24,265 nt of DNA from Clostridia bacterium (GTDB lineage Bacteria; Bacillota; Clostridia; Christensenellales; CAG-917), in NCBI GenBank assembly GCA_017500745.1, contig JAFVYE010000027.1, positions 1 through 24,265 on the forward strand. The letters are read 5' to 3'. Positions 1-7,687 of the stretch are shown here, in pieces. Within the stretch, counting starts at the first letter, position 1. Every line of letters begins with the position of its first letter. Both the position numbers and the translations under genes were made by a program. Under the pieces are notes generated by a model that saw nothing but the letters and a program-made list of their open reading frames with translations, ran no database searches and was not told the DNA's origin.

Positions 1-437
1 CCCAAAAATTGATTAAAAATTTTTTAGCATTTCAAAACCGAGCATCTAACCGTGTATTTCAAAAAAATAATTGAAAACTAACAAAATTTTCAAAATTATG
101 AAACTTATTCATTTTTTGCTCTTTTATGCAAAATCCACCGCAATAGAACACCTGTTTTCAAAAACTTGCAAAAAACGACTTTTTTCTTGATTTTATTCGC
201 GGATTTTGTTGAAAATGTTATTCTAACCTATTTAGTTTAATTGTTAAGCGTTTTGCTGGATTTTGTCGGTAATTTCGTCTGTTTTTGGGACAAAACACAC
301 CAGATTTTCTCTGGTCTTTTGACTGGTTTTGGCGCCACTTTTTTGTTTGATTTTTTTTCGTTTTTTGTCTACAGCTTTCTGCCTGTTTTTTTGTTTTCTT
401 CTGCTTTGTACCGTCATCATCGGCGTGGTCCCTCTTT
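1..437. other. T-rich stretch with no supported gene
   Basis: This stretch is very AT-rich, with long T runs on the plus strand. The short open frames here are low-complexity on both strands: Phe/Leu-rich on plus and Lys/Arg-rich on minus. Neither resembles a family I know. A small hairpin, ACCAGA-TTTTC-TCTGGT, lies near 300-316. Around 362-436 one plus frame reads as hydrophobic, Leu/Cys/Phe-rich sequence ending in TVIIGVVPL before a TGA. It could be decayed MATE membrane sequence belonging to the remnant that follows. I see no promoter, tRNA or confident RNA here. Confidence 0.5.
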
Positions 438-851
438 GAGACCGCTCATAGAGCCGTTGTGGCAATGTTTGGCATGCCTACAAACATCCCCAACCCCGAA
501 GACTACTGGCTCTTTGGCGAAAAGACCTTCCGCATCTTCCTCTGCCTTGTCACCTTCACTTGTATCGTCAAGATGACGTCCATCTTTTTCCAAGCAGTTG
601 GCAAGCCCGTGCAAGCGGTTGTGTCATCAATGGGGAGAGATGTCCTGTGCTTCATCCCTCTCATCATCATCTTCCCTTTGACCATAGGCGGAGTGGAATC
701 AATCCTTTATGCAGCACTTGTGGCGGACGCAATTCCATTGATAATTGCAGCCGTCCTCACGCTCTTGTTTATGGGCAATATAAGGGCAAATAAAGAGGAC
801 AAACTCCCTCCCCTTGACGAAGTCAAGGAAAACGCCCACAACGCAAAATAA
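438..851 (+). pseudogene. C-terminal remnant of a MATE-family multidrug/Na+ efflux transporter
   Basis: The frame encodes about 137 residues matching only the last third of a MATE (MatE) exporter. A loop with FGMPTNIPNPEDYWLFGEK is followed by a membrane segment, the recognisable stretch SIFFQAVGKPVQAVV, two more membrane segments (about 'DVLCFIPLIIIFPL' and 'ALVADAIPLIIAAVLTLLF') and a charged tail. Intact MATE proteins are about 450 residues with 12 membrane segments, so about 300 residues are missing. There is no ribosome binding site at the GTG at 459 or at nearby ATGs. The frame immediately upstream is closed by TGA at 437-439 in a different phase, which suggests a frameshift followed by decay. 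The alternative is a 5' deletion or assembly join near 360-440. Family assignment is fairly sure; function as a transporter is not expected. Confidence 0.65.
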
Positions 852-869
852 GCCCTCTCAAGGCGAAGC

Positions 870-949
870 AAAATACAACTTCTTGCTTGCAAGAAATACA
901 ACTGCTCAAAGAGCAATATCACTTTGCAAAAATCTCGTATTTTTGCAAA
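870..949. repeat. Three tandem hairpins with a repeated linker
   Basis: Three perfect inverted repeats follow one another: 880-895 (TTCTTG/CAAGAA, 4-nt loop), 903-915 (TGCTC/GAGCA, 3-nt loop) and 923-949 (11-bp arms TTTGCAAAAAT/ATTTTTGCAAA, 5-nt loop). Each is preceded by a similar 7-mer: ATACAAC, ATACAAC and ATATCAC. Arms differ while linkers are conserved, which looks like a REP-type palindromic repeat array rather than a chance series. The array lies between the MATE remnant and the terminator at 953-982. Confidence 0.55.
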
Positions 950-952
950 ATA

Positions 953-982
953 AAAAGGCAACCCGAAGGTTGCCTTTTTTTT
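953..982. terminator. Bidirectional Rho-independent terminator
   Basis: The stem AAGGCAACC/GGTTGCCTT (955-963 and 968-976) has a CGAA loop on the plus strand, followed by a run of T. On the minus strand the loop reads UUCG closed by C-G, an exceptionally stable tetraloop, followed by TTTTTATTTT. It ends the 791-residue lipoprotein gene (stop at 997) and can also stop readthrough from the MATE remnant. Confidence 0.93.
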
Positions 983-996
983 GTTGTTTGTTGCTA

Positions 997-3372
997 TTAT
1001 GCAAGGATTTCAAATGACACGAGGCCGGTTGTATCAACGGGGGTGATGGTGGGTGCTGAACCTGCCTTCACGCTTGCTGAAAGACCGATGACGATTGAAT
1101 CGCTGCCGTTTTCAACTGTGACTTTGAGAGTTGCCTTGCCGTCTTTGATTTGGACAAAGAGTTCAGCGTCGCTTTCAAATGCTGCTGCGATAACCTTGCC
1201 GTCTTTGCCCTTTGCCCAATCTGATTGGCCAACTACTGATGCAAACCAATCATCTGCGGCCTTGCCACGATCGCTTGATTCAATGGTGTGGCTCTTCAAT
1301 GAACCATCTTCGTTGTATTCATACTTTTCATCAACGACTGCTTCAAAGACACCAACGATGCCCTTGCCGTTGCCGTAGCAGAATTCTTCATTTGTTTGAG
1401 GGCCATTGCCTTCTGCAAAGAGACTTGCGATTGTTGCGCCAACGCCGTTAACGCTGAGGGTGAGGCCGTCCTTGATGTTGCCATCAAATGCTTGTTCTGC
1501 AAGGTTGAGGATTGCAAGGATGTCGGGTGACCAGTTGGTGACGTTGATTGCTGATGCTGTGCCGTATGAAGGTGTGCCGCCGAAGAGACCTGTGAAGAGG
1601 TTGACAAGCTTGATGTTGGTGAGTGCAACGCCCTTGAATGTGGTGTCAACTGTGAACACGTTCTTCACTGCGTTGTGCTTGTCTTGGTATGCTGCTGCAA
1701 CTTCTGCTGCTGTGTTGAAGTCTGTTGTGTAGATTGCGTTTGCAAGTTGAACTGCAACACCTTGGAGGAGTTCATCTGCTGTGCCGTCAGGTCTGACTGC
1801 TGTTGCAAATGCATTGACGATCATAGGACCGATTTCGCCGAGGACGAGTTGGACCTTCTTGTTGGTTGCGTCAAATTCTGCTGCGAGGGTGCCGTTTGCA
1901 TAGGTTGCTCTTGCGAGAACTGCTGCGCCGTCTGTGATCTTGACCTCAAGGACTGATGTGTTGTCTTCTGCGTTGACGAGGTCAACCATGCCAGTCACTT
2001 GGAGTCTGTAATCGCCTGCGAGATCGTTGCCATAGAGGACGAGTGCGCCTTCGGAGATGTCAACGTCAAGTGCGAGGTCAAGTGCGTATTCGCTCTTGTA
2101 ATCCTTCTTGTCAATGCCAAAGGTGTGATTGTCTGCATTGACGCCTGTGAGTGCGACTTCGTTGATGCCGATTTCTACTGAGAGAGGTTCATCTTCTGTG
2201 TCAACACCAACGAGGATTGCAAAGTTGTCAATTTCGTTGTCAACTGCAACGTATTCAAATGCGAGTTCGTTGACGCTGTTGAGGAGATCACCAATGCCTG
2301 CGGGGAGCATACCACCGAGGAGAGGCATGACTGAGCTGAGGATGCCGTCGGGACCAAAGTCAAGACCTGCTTTGTAGGTGACTTTGTTGCCATCTTCAAC
2401 AACTGATGTTTGTGAGAAGAGGATGGGGCCAACTGCTTTGAGGAGGTCAAGGACGATTGCATCGCTTTCTGCAAGTTTGTCAACGTCAAGACCTTCGTAG
2501 TCTTCAATTTCAAGGTTGTCTGCAAGGCTTGAGAGGACGTTGTTGATCATGGGGAGGAGCTCTGCCACTGTGCCTGAGGTGAGGAGATCACCGAGGTTGA
2601 GGCCGAGGAGTCCTGTGAGTGAGTTGATGAGACCATCAAGGTTCCATCTTTCGCCAAAGCCGTCTGTGATTGACTCAAGGAGATCAGCAATGCTCATTTC
2701 ACCGAGGAGAGGTTGGCCAACAAAATCATTGATGGTTGCTGCCCATGTGTTGTTGAAACCGAAGTCAGCACCGATCTTGAGGTGTTGATCTGCCCAGTCA
2801 ACATAGATGAAGTAAGGATCATTCAAGAAGAAATAGAGGGTGATCCAATTTTCTGCATGATCATGATCATAGAGTTTGACTTTTGCTGCGCTGTTTGCGC
2901 CGTTGCCTGTTCTGTCAAGAACGACACCGACTTCAACGCCAAGGTCAAGGAGCTTTTCATCGCCTTTGCCGATTGCAACGTTGAGGCCGAGGTCAAGAGC
3001 CACGTCTTCTGTGTCGCTAATTGCGGTTTGGCCGATGGGTGCTGCTGAATCCCAAAGTCCTTGGAAGAATTGGGCTGCATTGTACTTTTCGGGTTCGGGT
3101 TCAGGCATGGGTGCTTTACACTTGTCGCAGAGACCGTCTTCGTTCTTGTCTGCTGTGTGCTTGCACTTTGTTGCCTTGCCACAGTCGTCACATTTGCCAT
3201 CGCCGTCTTCGTCAATGGGGTGATTTTCACATGTTGTGGTTGTGCCACCGCCACCGCCGCCACCGGAATTGTTGTTGTTGTCATCGTTTTTGTTGCCACA
3301 TGCTACCAATGAGAAGCAAAGGACGAGGACCAACACTAAAACGAGCAATGACTTGATGCTGAATTTTTTCAT
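997..3372 (-). CDS. Large secreted lipoprotein with tandem Cys/His/Asp motif, function unknown
   Basis: The protein has 791 residues and starts with a clear lipoprotein signal: MKK, a Leu/Val-rich core, then lipobox LVAC with acceptor Cys25. It should be lipid-anchored on the outer face of the membrane. An Asn run and a seven-Gly run form a flexible spacer at about residues 30-45. A Cys-rich segment follows (about 48-88) with two copies of C-x(1,2)-H-x2-D-x3-D-G-x-C-D-x-C, then a PEPEPE hinge. The remaining ~700 residues are acidic, with alternating beta-like stretches and Leu-rich helices (for example around LLGLNLGDLLTSG), and no enzyme motif I recognise. The start is firm: AGGAGG lies 8 nt upstream and the signal peptide begins at once. 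The gene is single, with its own consensus promoter and terminator. The paired motif could bind Ca2+ or Zn2+; that is inference. Confidence 0.85.
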   Translation of the reverse strand: MKKFSIKSLLVLVLVLVLCFSLVACGNKNDDNNNNSGGGGGGGTTTTCENHPIDEDGDGKCDDCGKATKCKHTADKNEDGLCDKCKAPMPEPEPEKYNAAQFFQGLWDSAAPIGQTAISDTEDVALDLGLNVAIGKGDEKLLDLGVEVGVVLDRTGNGANSAAKVKLYDHDHAENWITLYFFLNDPYFIYVDWADQHLKIGADFGFNNTWAATINDFVGQPLLGEMSIADLLESITDGFGERWNLDGLINSLTGLLGLNLGDLLTSGTVAELLPMINNVLSSLADNLEIEDYEGLDVDKLAESDAIVLDLLKAVGPILFSQTSVVEDGNKVTYKAGLDFGPDGILSSVMPLLGGMLPAGIGDLLNSVNELAFEYVAVDNEIDNFAILVGVDTEDEPLSVEIGINEVALTGVNADNHTFGIDKKDYKSEYALDLALDVDISEGALVLYGNDLAGDYRLQVTGMVDLVNAEDNTSVLEVKITDGAAVLARATYANGTLAAEFDATNKKVQLVLGEIGPMIVNAFATAVRPDGTADELLQGVAVQLANAIYTTDFNTAAEVAAAYQDKHNAVKNVFTVDTTFKGVALTNIKLVNLFTGLFGGTPSYGTASAINVTNWSPDILAILNLAEQAFDGNIKDGLTLSVNGVGATIASLFAEGNGPQTNEEFCYGNGKGIVGVFEAVVDEKYEYNEDGSLKSHTIESSDRGKAADDWFASVVGQSDWAKGKDGKVIAAAFESDAELFVQIKDGKATLKVTVENGSDSIVIGLSASVKAGSAPTITPVDTTGLVSFEILA

Positions 3373-3514
3373 AATTATCCTCCTATGAAAAACTTGTGTT
3401 GTTTATTTGTTTGTTGATTTGTTTTGTTGCTACTTCCATATATAGAACAATCCTCATCGGGTTTTTGCCAACCCAATTGCAGACTGTCCATATTATTGGA
3501 TTATGATTACATTA

Positions 3515-3543
3515 ATTATAGTATATAAGAATGTAGGTGTCAA
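3515..3543 (-). promoter_or_regulatory. Perfect sigma-A promoter of the large lipoprotein gene
   Basis: On the minus strand TTGACA (3543-3538) is separated by exactly 17 nt from TATAAT (3520-3515). Transcription would begin near 3508, leaving a leader of about 135 nt before the ATG at 3372. The leader holds a small hairpin (GGGTT/AACCC, near 3454-3470) and ends with the AGGAGG ribosome binding site. Both boxes match consensus fully. Confidence 0.9.
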
Positions 3544-3591
3544 TAATCAATTTTTGCCAAATCATGCAGATTATTGTGAACTTTGTTCATT

Positions 3592-3624
3592 GAAAAAAGA
3601 AAAAATCACTCAAAGAGTGATTTT
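3592..3624 (-). terminator. Rho-independent terminator overlapping the fabG-like stop codon
   Basis: A perfect 10-bp stem, AAAATCACTC/GAGTGATTTT (3602-3611 and 3615-3624), has a 3-nt loop. On the minus strand it is followed by a U-rich tail, TTTTTTCTTTTTT. The TAA stop of the SDR gene lies inside the stem. It probably closes the whole asnS-to-fabG run. Confidence 0.92.
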
Positions 3625-4324
3625 AATATCCGCCTCGTATGGACAGCACTTCACCTGTTATATAATCTGCAGAGAGCAAAAACATCACTGCTTCTGCCAC
3701 TTCCTCGGGCTTGCCAAGACGACCAAAAGGAATCTCCGAAACAAACTCTTTGAGCTCCTCATCCGTATACGTTTTCATCATGTCCGTGTCAATTGCACCG
3801 GGCGCAACTGCATTGACTGTGATCCCTGTGGGAGCAAGCTCCTTTGAAAGTGCCTTGGTCAAACCAATGACGCCTGCTTTTGATGCGGAATAGTGGGTTT
3901 CCATGCTGGCTCCGTCCGTGCCCCACATTGACGACACGTTGACAATGCGTCCATATCCCTTTGATATCATGCCAGGCACAACTGCTCTCGTCACAAAAAA
4001 CGTGCCGTCCAAATTGACGCCCATCATCTTGCGCCAATCCTCATCAGTTATGTCCTGAAACAGCTTGTCTTGGGCAATGCCTGCGTTGTTGACAAGGAGG
4101 TCTATCCCTCCAAAATCTCTCTTTATTTCCGCAATCACACTCTCAACTTGGTCAGAAGCGGACACGTCACACTTATAGGCCTTTGCTCCTACCTCCTGTG
4201 ATAGTGCCAGCGCCCTTTGGGCGCTCGTGTTGTAAGTGAAAGCCACCCTGTACTTGCTTGAAGCAAGACGTACGATGGCCTCACCTATTCCACGACTTCC
4301 GCCTGTGATGAGAATTGTTTTCAT
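3623..4324 (-). CDS. fabG: Short-chain dehydrogenase, 3-oxoacyl-ACP reductase (FabG) type
   Basis: A classical SDR of 233 residues. NADPH site TGGSRGIG lies at residues 7-14, NNAG near 80-83, and the catalytic Ser in NVSS is followed by Tyr and Lys in HYSASKAG. The PG segment and a C-terminal TGEVLSIRGGY match the FabG subfamily. FabG reduces 3-oxoacyl-ACP to 3-hydroxyacyl-ACP in fatty-acid elongation in the cytoplasm. I chose the ATG at 4324: an earlier in-frame ATG at 4372 would add 16 basic, non-homologous residues inside the preceding lipoprotein gene. The chosen start lies 1 nt after that gene's stop, suggesting translational coupling. No other fatty-acid genes are adjacent, so another SDR substrate is possible. 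The family is certain; the exact substrate is not. Confidence 0.85.
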   Translation of the reverse strand: MKTILITGGSRGIGEAIVRLASSKYRVAFTYNTSAQRALALSQEVGAKAYKCDVSASDQVESVIAEIKRDFGGIDLLVNNAGIAQDKLFQDITDEDWRKMMGVNLDGTFFVTRAVVPGMISKGYGRIVNVSSMWGTDGASMETHYSASKAGVIGLTKALSKELAPTGITVNAVAPGAIDTDMMKTYTDEELKEFVSEIPFGRLGKPEEVAEAVMFLLSADYITGEVLSIRGGY

Positions 4325-4325
4325 A

Positions 4326-5747
4326 TTATTCTGCCTTCTTGTCTGCCTCTTCCTTGGCTGTCTTGTCTGCATCGTTCATGAAGCCGAGCATTGTGACGTC
4401 GTCAGCGTTTGCAAGATTTGCTTTGTGGAGGTAGTTGTACTCTTTGCTGTCAAAGAAGAACACGTTGCCGTCAACAAATTCAATGCTGAGCCAATCTGTG
4501 ACGATGCCTGCTTCCAAGACAACCTTTTCATTTTCGTATGCTGTGGTGCTGATTGAATAGAGCTTGCCACCGTTTGCATCGGTGTAGTACACTGTGCCAT
4601 TTGCAACGTGTTGAATGGTGACTGCTCTGCCAATGATGATGTTGGCTGTTGTTTCTGCTTCTGCGCTGGTCACAAGATAGGTTTTGTTTGCGCTGGTTGA
4701 AACAAGTGCGCCAGCTTCATAGCCAAGTGCATAGACTGATGAAAGTGCGTTGTTCTTTGAAAGGTGCTTTTCTGTTGCGGTGTTGAAGTCTCCGCCAAAG
4801 ACAACCTTGTTGACAAAGAGGCCTCTGCTTTCTTCTTGGCTTCCAACATAGTTGGACTTGTTGTAGTAAAGGGCAACTCCGCCGTTTTCAACAACCATGT
4901 CAACAAGAGTGTAGCTGAACACCTTGGTGGGGAAATAGTCAACGTAGTTTTCCTTTTCTGCTTCGGTGAGATAGGTGAACTTGTCTGCAAGGACCTTTTT
5001 GTCTGTGCCATCGCACTTGATAGCGTTCAAAGTGTTGCAGAACTCGTAGCTCATGTCGCCGGTGACTGTCTCTGTGAAATAAATGTACTCGCTGTTGTAG
5101 TCCCAAAGAATTGTTTCAACGTTTTCAAGGAAAGTGCCGTATGCGACGCCCTTGCCGTTGTCCATGCTCTTTGATCCATCCACTGCGCTGAAATCAATGA
5201 AGTTGACCACCGATGAGCTTGCTTCCTTGAAAAGAATGCGTGTGGGGGTGAAGAAATATTGGCTTGTACGGCTGTTGATGGTTGCAAGAAGTTGTGTCAC
5301 GCTTCCATCAATCTTGGTGCGCATAAAATCGGTGTGTGTTGTTGATGCAACACCGCTCTTGTCCTTGTCGTTGTTGGGGGTTGCGTAGTAGATCCATTCG
5401 CCAAAGATTGCAAAACCGCCCTTTGCGTCTTTGTTGTAAACTTGCTTGGGAACAACCACAACTGCGTCTGAATAGGTGCCGTCTGCATTGAGCTTTGCTC
5501 TGACAATGCTGTTTTTGACGGGGGTGCCCCAGGTGTTGTCAACGGTTTCTGCTGTGTCATAGCCGTTGATGAAATAGACGTAGTCGCCTTGCTTTACGTA
5601 GTATCCTCCGTTTGATTCAACCGTTGCATTGGGGTTTCCGCCGCCGATTGAAGTCCATTCATACTTGTTGCAACCAACAAGCACTGATGCAAGCACTGCA
5701 ACAAGTGCCACGATGGCGATGATGCTGACTAAATGTTTTTTGTTCAT
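4326..5747 (-). CDS. Secreted lipoprotein with beta-propeller-like repeats, function unknown
   Basis: A 473-residue protein with an N-terminal signal (MNKK, then a long Ala/Val/Leu core) and lipobox LVGC, acceptor Cys26. The mature part contains recurring stretches of the type 'xxYYF/Yxx..xxLYxxxxDG', such as GDYVYFINGYD, GEWIYYATP, SEYIYFTETV, GTVYYTDANGGKLYSI and GNVFFFDSKEYNYLHKANL. This spacing is typical of blade repeats in extracellular DUF5050-like or WD/YVTN-like propellers of Clostridia. The C-terminus is Lys/Glu/Asp/Ala-rich. The start is supported by AGGAG 8-9 nt upstream of the ATG. It lies between aspS (81-nt gap) and the fabG-like gene (1-nt gap). No enzymatic motif is visible; ligand binding or a surface role is inference. 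Confidence 0.82.
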   Translation of the reverse strand: MNKKHLVSIIAIVALVAVLASVLVGCNKYEWTSIGGGNPNATVESNGGYYVKQGDYVYFINGYDTAETVDNTWGTPVKNSIVRAKLNADGTYSDAVVVVPKQVYNKDAKGGFAIFGEWIYYATPNNDKDKSGVASTTHTDFMRTKIDGSVTQLLATINSRTSQYFFTPTRILFKEASSSVVNFIDFSAVDGSKSMDNGKGVAYGTFLENVETILWDYNSEYIYFTETVTGDMSYEFCNTLNAIKCDGTDKKVLADKFTYLTEAEKENYVDYFPTKVFSYTLVDMVVENGGVALYYNKSNYVGSQEESRGLFVNKVVFGGDFNTATEKHLSKNNALSSVYALGYEAGALVSTSANKTYLVTSAEAETTANIIIGRAVTIQHVANGTVYYTDANGGKLYSISTTAYENEKVVLEAGIVTDWLSIEFVDGNVFFFDSKEYNYLHKANLANADDVTMLGFMNDADKTAKEEADKKAE

Positions 5748-5805
5748 AATATACTCCTGATTTTGCTACTATATTTGTGGCTTGTGCCAATGTGTTTTTG
5801 ATGAC

Positions 5806-5822
5806 AGCATACTATGTATGCT
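5806..5822 (-). other. Post-stop hairpin without U-tract (after aspS)
   Basis: A perfect inverted repeat, AGCATAC/GTATGCT, with a 3-nt spacer begins 6 nt beyond the aspS stop codon. On the minus strand it is followed by GTCATCAAAA, so it lacks the U-run of a normal terminator. It could stabilise the 3' end of aspS mRNA, mark a processing site or attenuate readthrough into the lipoprotein gene. Confidence 0.45.
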
Positions 5823-5828
5823 CTTTTG

Positions 5829-7586
5829 TTATTTCTCCAAGTCCTCGGCCTTGACGTCAAGCTTGATGTGGACGTCATTGAGTTGCTTGTCGGTGACTGT
5901 TGAGGGTGCGCCCATCAAGATGTCTCTTGCATTTCTGTCCATGGGGAACACGATGATTTCTCTGATGCTTTGCTCTGCTGCAAGGAGCATGACCATGCGG
6001 TCCACTCCGGGTGCAATGCCAGCGTGAGGAGGTGCGCCAAACTTGAATGCGTTGTAGAGTGCTGAGAACTTTTGTTCAATGACGTCAACTCCGTATCCAG
6101 CAATTTCAAATGCTTTTTCCATGATTGCGGGCTCGTGATTTCTCACCGCACCGCTGCTGAGCTCAACGCCGTTGACAACGCTGTCGTATTGATATGCAAG
6201 GACTTCAAGAGGATCCTTTGTGTTGAGTGCTTCAAGTCCGCCTTGGGGCATGCTGAAAGGATTGTGGCTGAAACCAATGTTGCCTTCATCGTCAAGCTCG
6301 TACATGGGGAAGTCAACAATCCAGCAGAAACGGAATGCATTCTTTTCAAGAAGGTCAAGACCAACGCCAAGCTCTGTGCGGAGATAACCTGCTTGCTTCC
6401 ATGCGTCCTTTTCCTCTGCGACGAGAGCAACAAATGCTCCTGCTGTAATGCCAAGTCTGTCAACAAGTGCGTCCTTGCAATCAACTGCAAACTTTGTGAT
6501 TCCGCCTTGAAGCTCGCCCTTTTCATCAAGCTTGAACCAGTACATACTGCTTGCGCCGTTGAGCTTGATCTTTTCGGTCAATGCGTCAATAAACTTTCTG
6601 CCCACGTTGGCGCCGTTGACTGCCACTGCCTTGATGGTTTTGCCCTTTTCAAAGAAAGGTGCCTTTTCTTCAAGAATATCTGTGACGTCCTTGATGATGA
6701 GGGGGTTTCTGAGGTCGGGCTTGTCTGAGCCGTAGTCACGGATTGCGTCTGCATATTTTATACGGCGGAAAGGTCCTTTGTCCACAGAGTATCCCTTGGG
6801 GCTGAACTCTGTGAATACCCCTGAAAGAACTTCTTCCATAACTGCAAAGACGTCCTCTTGGGTGGCAAAGCACATTTCGGTGTCAAGTTGATAAAATTCG
6901 CCGGGGCTACGATCTGCTCTTGCGTCCTCATCTCTAAAGCAAGGTGCAATTTGGAAGTACTTGTCAAAGCCAGATGCCATGAGCAATTGCTTGTATTGTT
7001 GAGGTGCTTGAGGCAATGCGTAAAACTTGCCGGGGTGCAATCTTGAAGGCACAATAAAGTCACGGGCGCCTTCGGGAGATGAGCTGGTAAGGATGGGGGT
7101 GGTGATTTCAAGGAATCCCATATCCGTCATCTTTCTGCGGAGCCAGCTGACCACCTTTGCACGAAAAACAATCTTGTCCTTGACTTCGGGGTTGCGGAGA
7201 TCAAGGAAGCGATATTTGAGACGAGTGTCCTCTCTTGAAGTGGTGCTGGTTGCAATCTCAAAGGGGAGTTGCTCATAGCATCTGCCAAGAACCTCAATCT
7301 TTTCGGGTTCAATTTCAATCATGCCGGTGGGCATATCGGGGTTGGGTGCGGAGCGGAGGATGACCTTGCCTTCAACAGACACGGTTGACTCACGAGGGAT
7401 GTCTCTCACGAGGGCCTTTGTTGCCTCATCGCTTGCCACCACTTGGGTGTAGCCGTAAAAGTCACGCAGGACAAAGAAAATCACTGCGCCAAGGTCACGT
7501 GTAGATGACAGCCATCCGCAAAGCTTGACCTTTTCGCCTACGTTTGTTTCATTGAGTTGACCACAATTGTGTGTTCTAAGTTCCAT
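5829..7586 (-). CDS. aspS: Aspartate--tRNA ligase
   Basis: A class II aminoacyl-tRNA synthetase of 585 residues, the usual bacterial AspRS length including the GAD insertion. It charges tRNA-Asp with aspartate. The N-terminal OB-fold anticodon-binding domain covers about 1-105 (CGWLSSTRDLGAVIFFVLRD). Motif 2 reads FRDEDARADRSPGEFYQLD. The GAD insertion follows in the middle, and motif 3 is near the C-terminus (APPHAGIAPGVDRMVMLL, then EIIVFPM). The tail VTDKQLNDVHIKL is typical. The ATG at 7586 has GGAAGG 4-5 nt upstream. It lies downstream of asnA (101-nt gap) in the asnS-asnA-aspS run. I see no T-box leader in that gap. No key residue appears to be missing. Confidence 0.97.
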   Translation of the reverse strand: MELRTHNCGQLNETNVGEKVKLCGWLSSTRDLGAVIFFVLRDFYGYTQVVASDEATKALVRDIPRESTVSVEGKVILRSAPNPDMPTGMIEIEPEKIEVLGRCYEQLPFEIATSTTSREDTRLKYRFLDLRNPEVKDKIVFRAKVVSWLRRKMTDMGFLEITTPILTSSSPEGARDFIVPSRLHPGKFYALPQAPQQYKQLLMASGFDKYFQIAPCFRDEDARADRSPGEFYQLDTEMCFATQEDVFAVMEEVLSGVFTEFSPKGYSVDKGPFRRIKYADAIRDYGSDKPDLRNPLIIKDVTDILEEKAPFFEKGKTIKAVAVNGANVGRKFIDALTEKIKLNGASSMYWFKLDEKGELQGGITKFAVDCKDALVDRLGITAGAFVALVAEEKDAWKQAGYLRTELGVGLDLLEKNAFRFCWIVDFPMYELDDEGNIGFSHNPFSMPQGGLEALNTKDPLEVLAYQYDSVVNGVELSSGAVRNHEPAIMEKAFEIAGYGVDVIEQKFSALYNAFKFGAPPHAGIAPGVDRMVMLLAAEQSIREIIVFPMDRNARDILMGAPSTVTDKQLNDVHIKLDVKAEDLEK

Positions 7587-7610
7587 ATTGCCTTCCGTAA
7601 TTATAGTTTT

Positions 7611-7629
7611 AACAATTTCACAAATTGTT
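7611..7629. promoter_or_regulatory. 19-bp inverted repeat upstream of aspS
   Basis: AACAATTT and AAATTGTT are perfect 8-bp arms separated by 3 nt, centred about 34 nt before the aspS ATG. A TATAAT lies just inside it (7600-7605, minus), but it is so close to the ribosome binding site (7591-7596) that a transcript from it would begin within that site. The repeat may be an operator or an mRNA hairpin between asnA and aspS. No regulator gene is nearby. Confidence 0.4.
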
Positions 7630-7648
7630 GCGGTTTTTTGTTTTATTT

Positions 7649-7663
7649 GAGGGTTTATCCCTC
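7649..7663 (-). other. Small hairpin after asnA
   Basis: GAGGG and CCCTC pair over a 5-nt loop, 24 nt beyond the asnA stop codon on the minus strand. The sequence after it is A-rich, not U-rich, so it is not a standard terminator. With the inverted repeat at 7611-7629 it forms a two-hairpin spacer between asnA and aspS. Confidence 0.35.
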
Positions 7664-7687
7664 TGTTTTGAGAGCTTTAAGTGGCTT

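Noticed and set aside
244..465. Minus-strand Lys/Arg-rich open frame (73 codons)
   Set aside because: It is the A-rich complement of the same T runs, with no ribosome binding site and no family resemblance.
241..576. Plus-strand Phe-rich open frame at the left end
   Set aside because: Low-complexity translation of T runs, non-ATG start, overlaps the MATE remnant in another frame.
4325..4372. Longer fabG-like protein starting at 4372
   Set aside because: The extra 16 residues are basic, unlike SDR N-termini, and lie in another gene; the ATG at 4324 begins exactly at the family start.
6072..6728. Plus-strand open frame (218 codons) opposite aspS
   Set aside because: Shadow of aspS; Cys-rich composition and no family match.
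7600..7605. TATAAT just before aspS as a promoter
   Set aside because: A start site 7 nt downstream would fall inside the ribosome binding site, and no -35 box is properly spaced.
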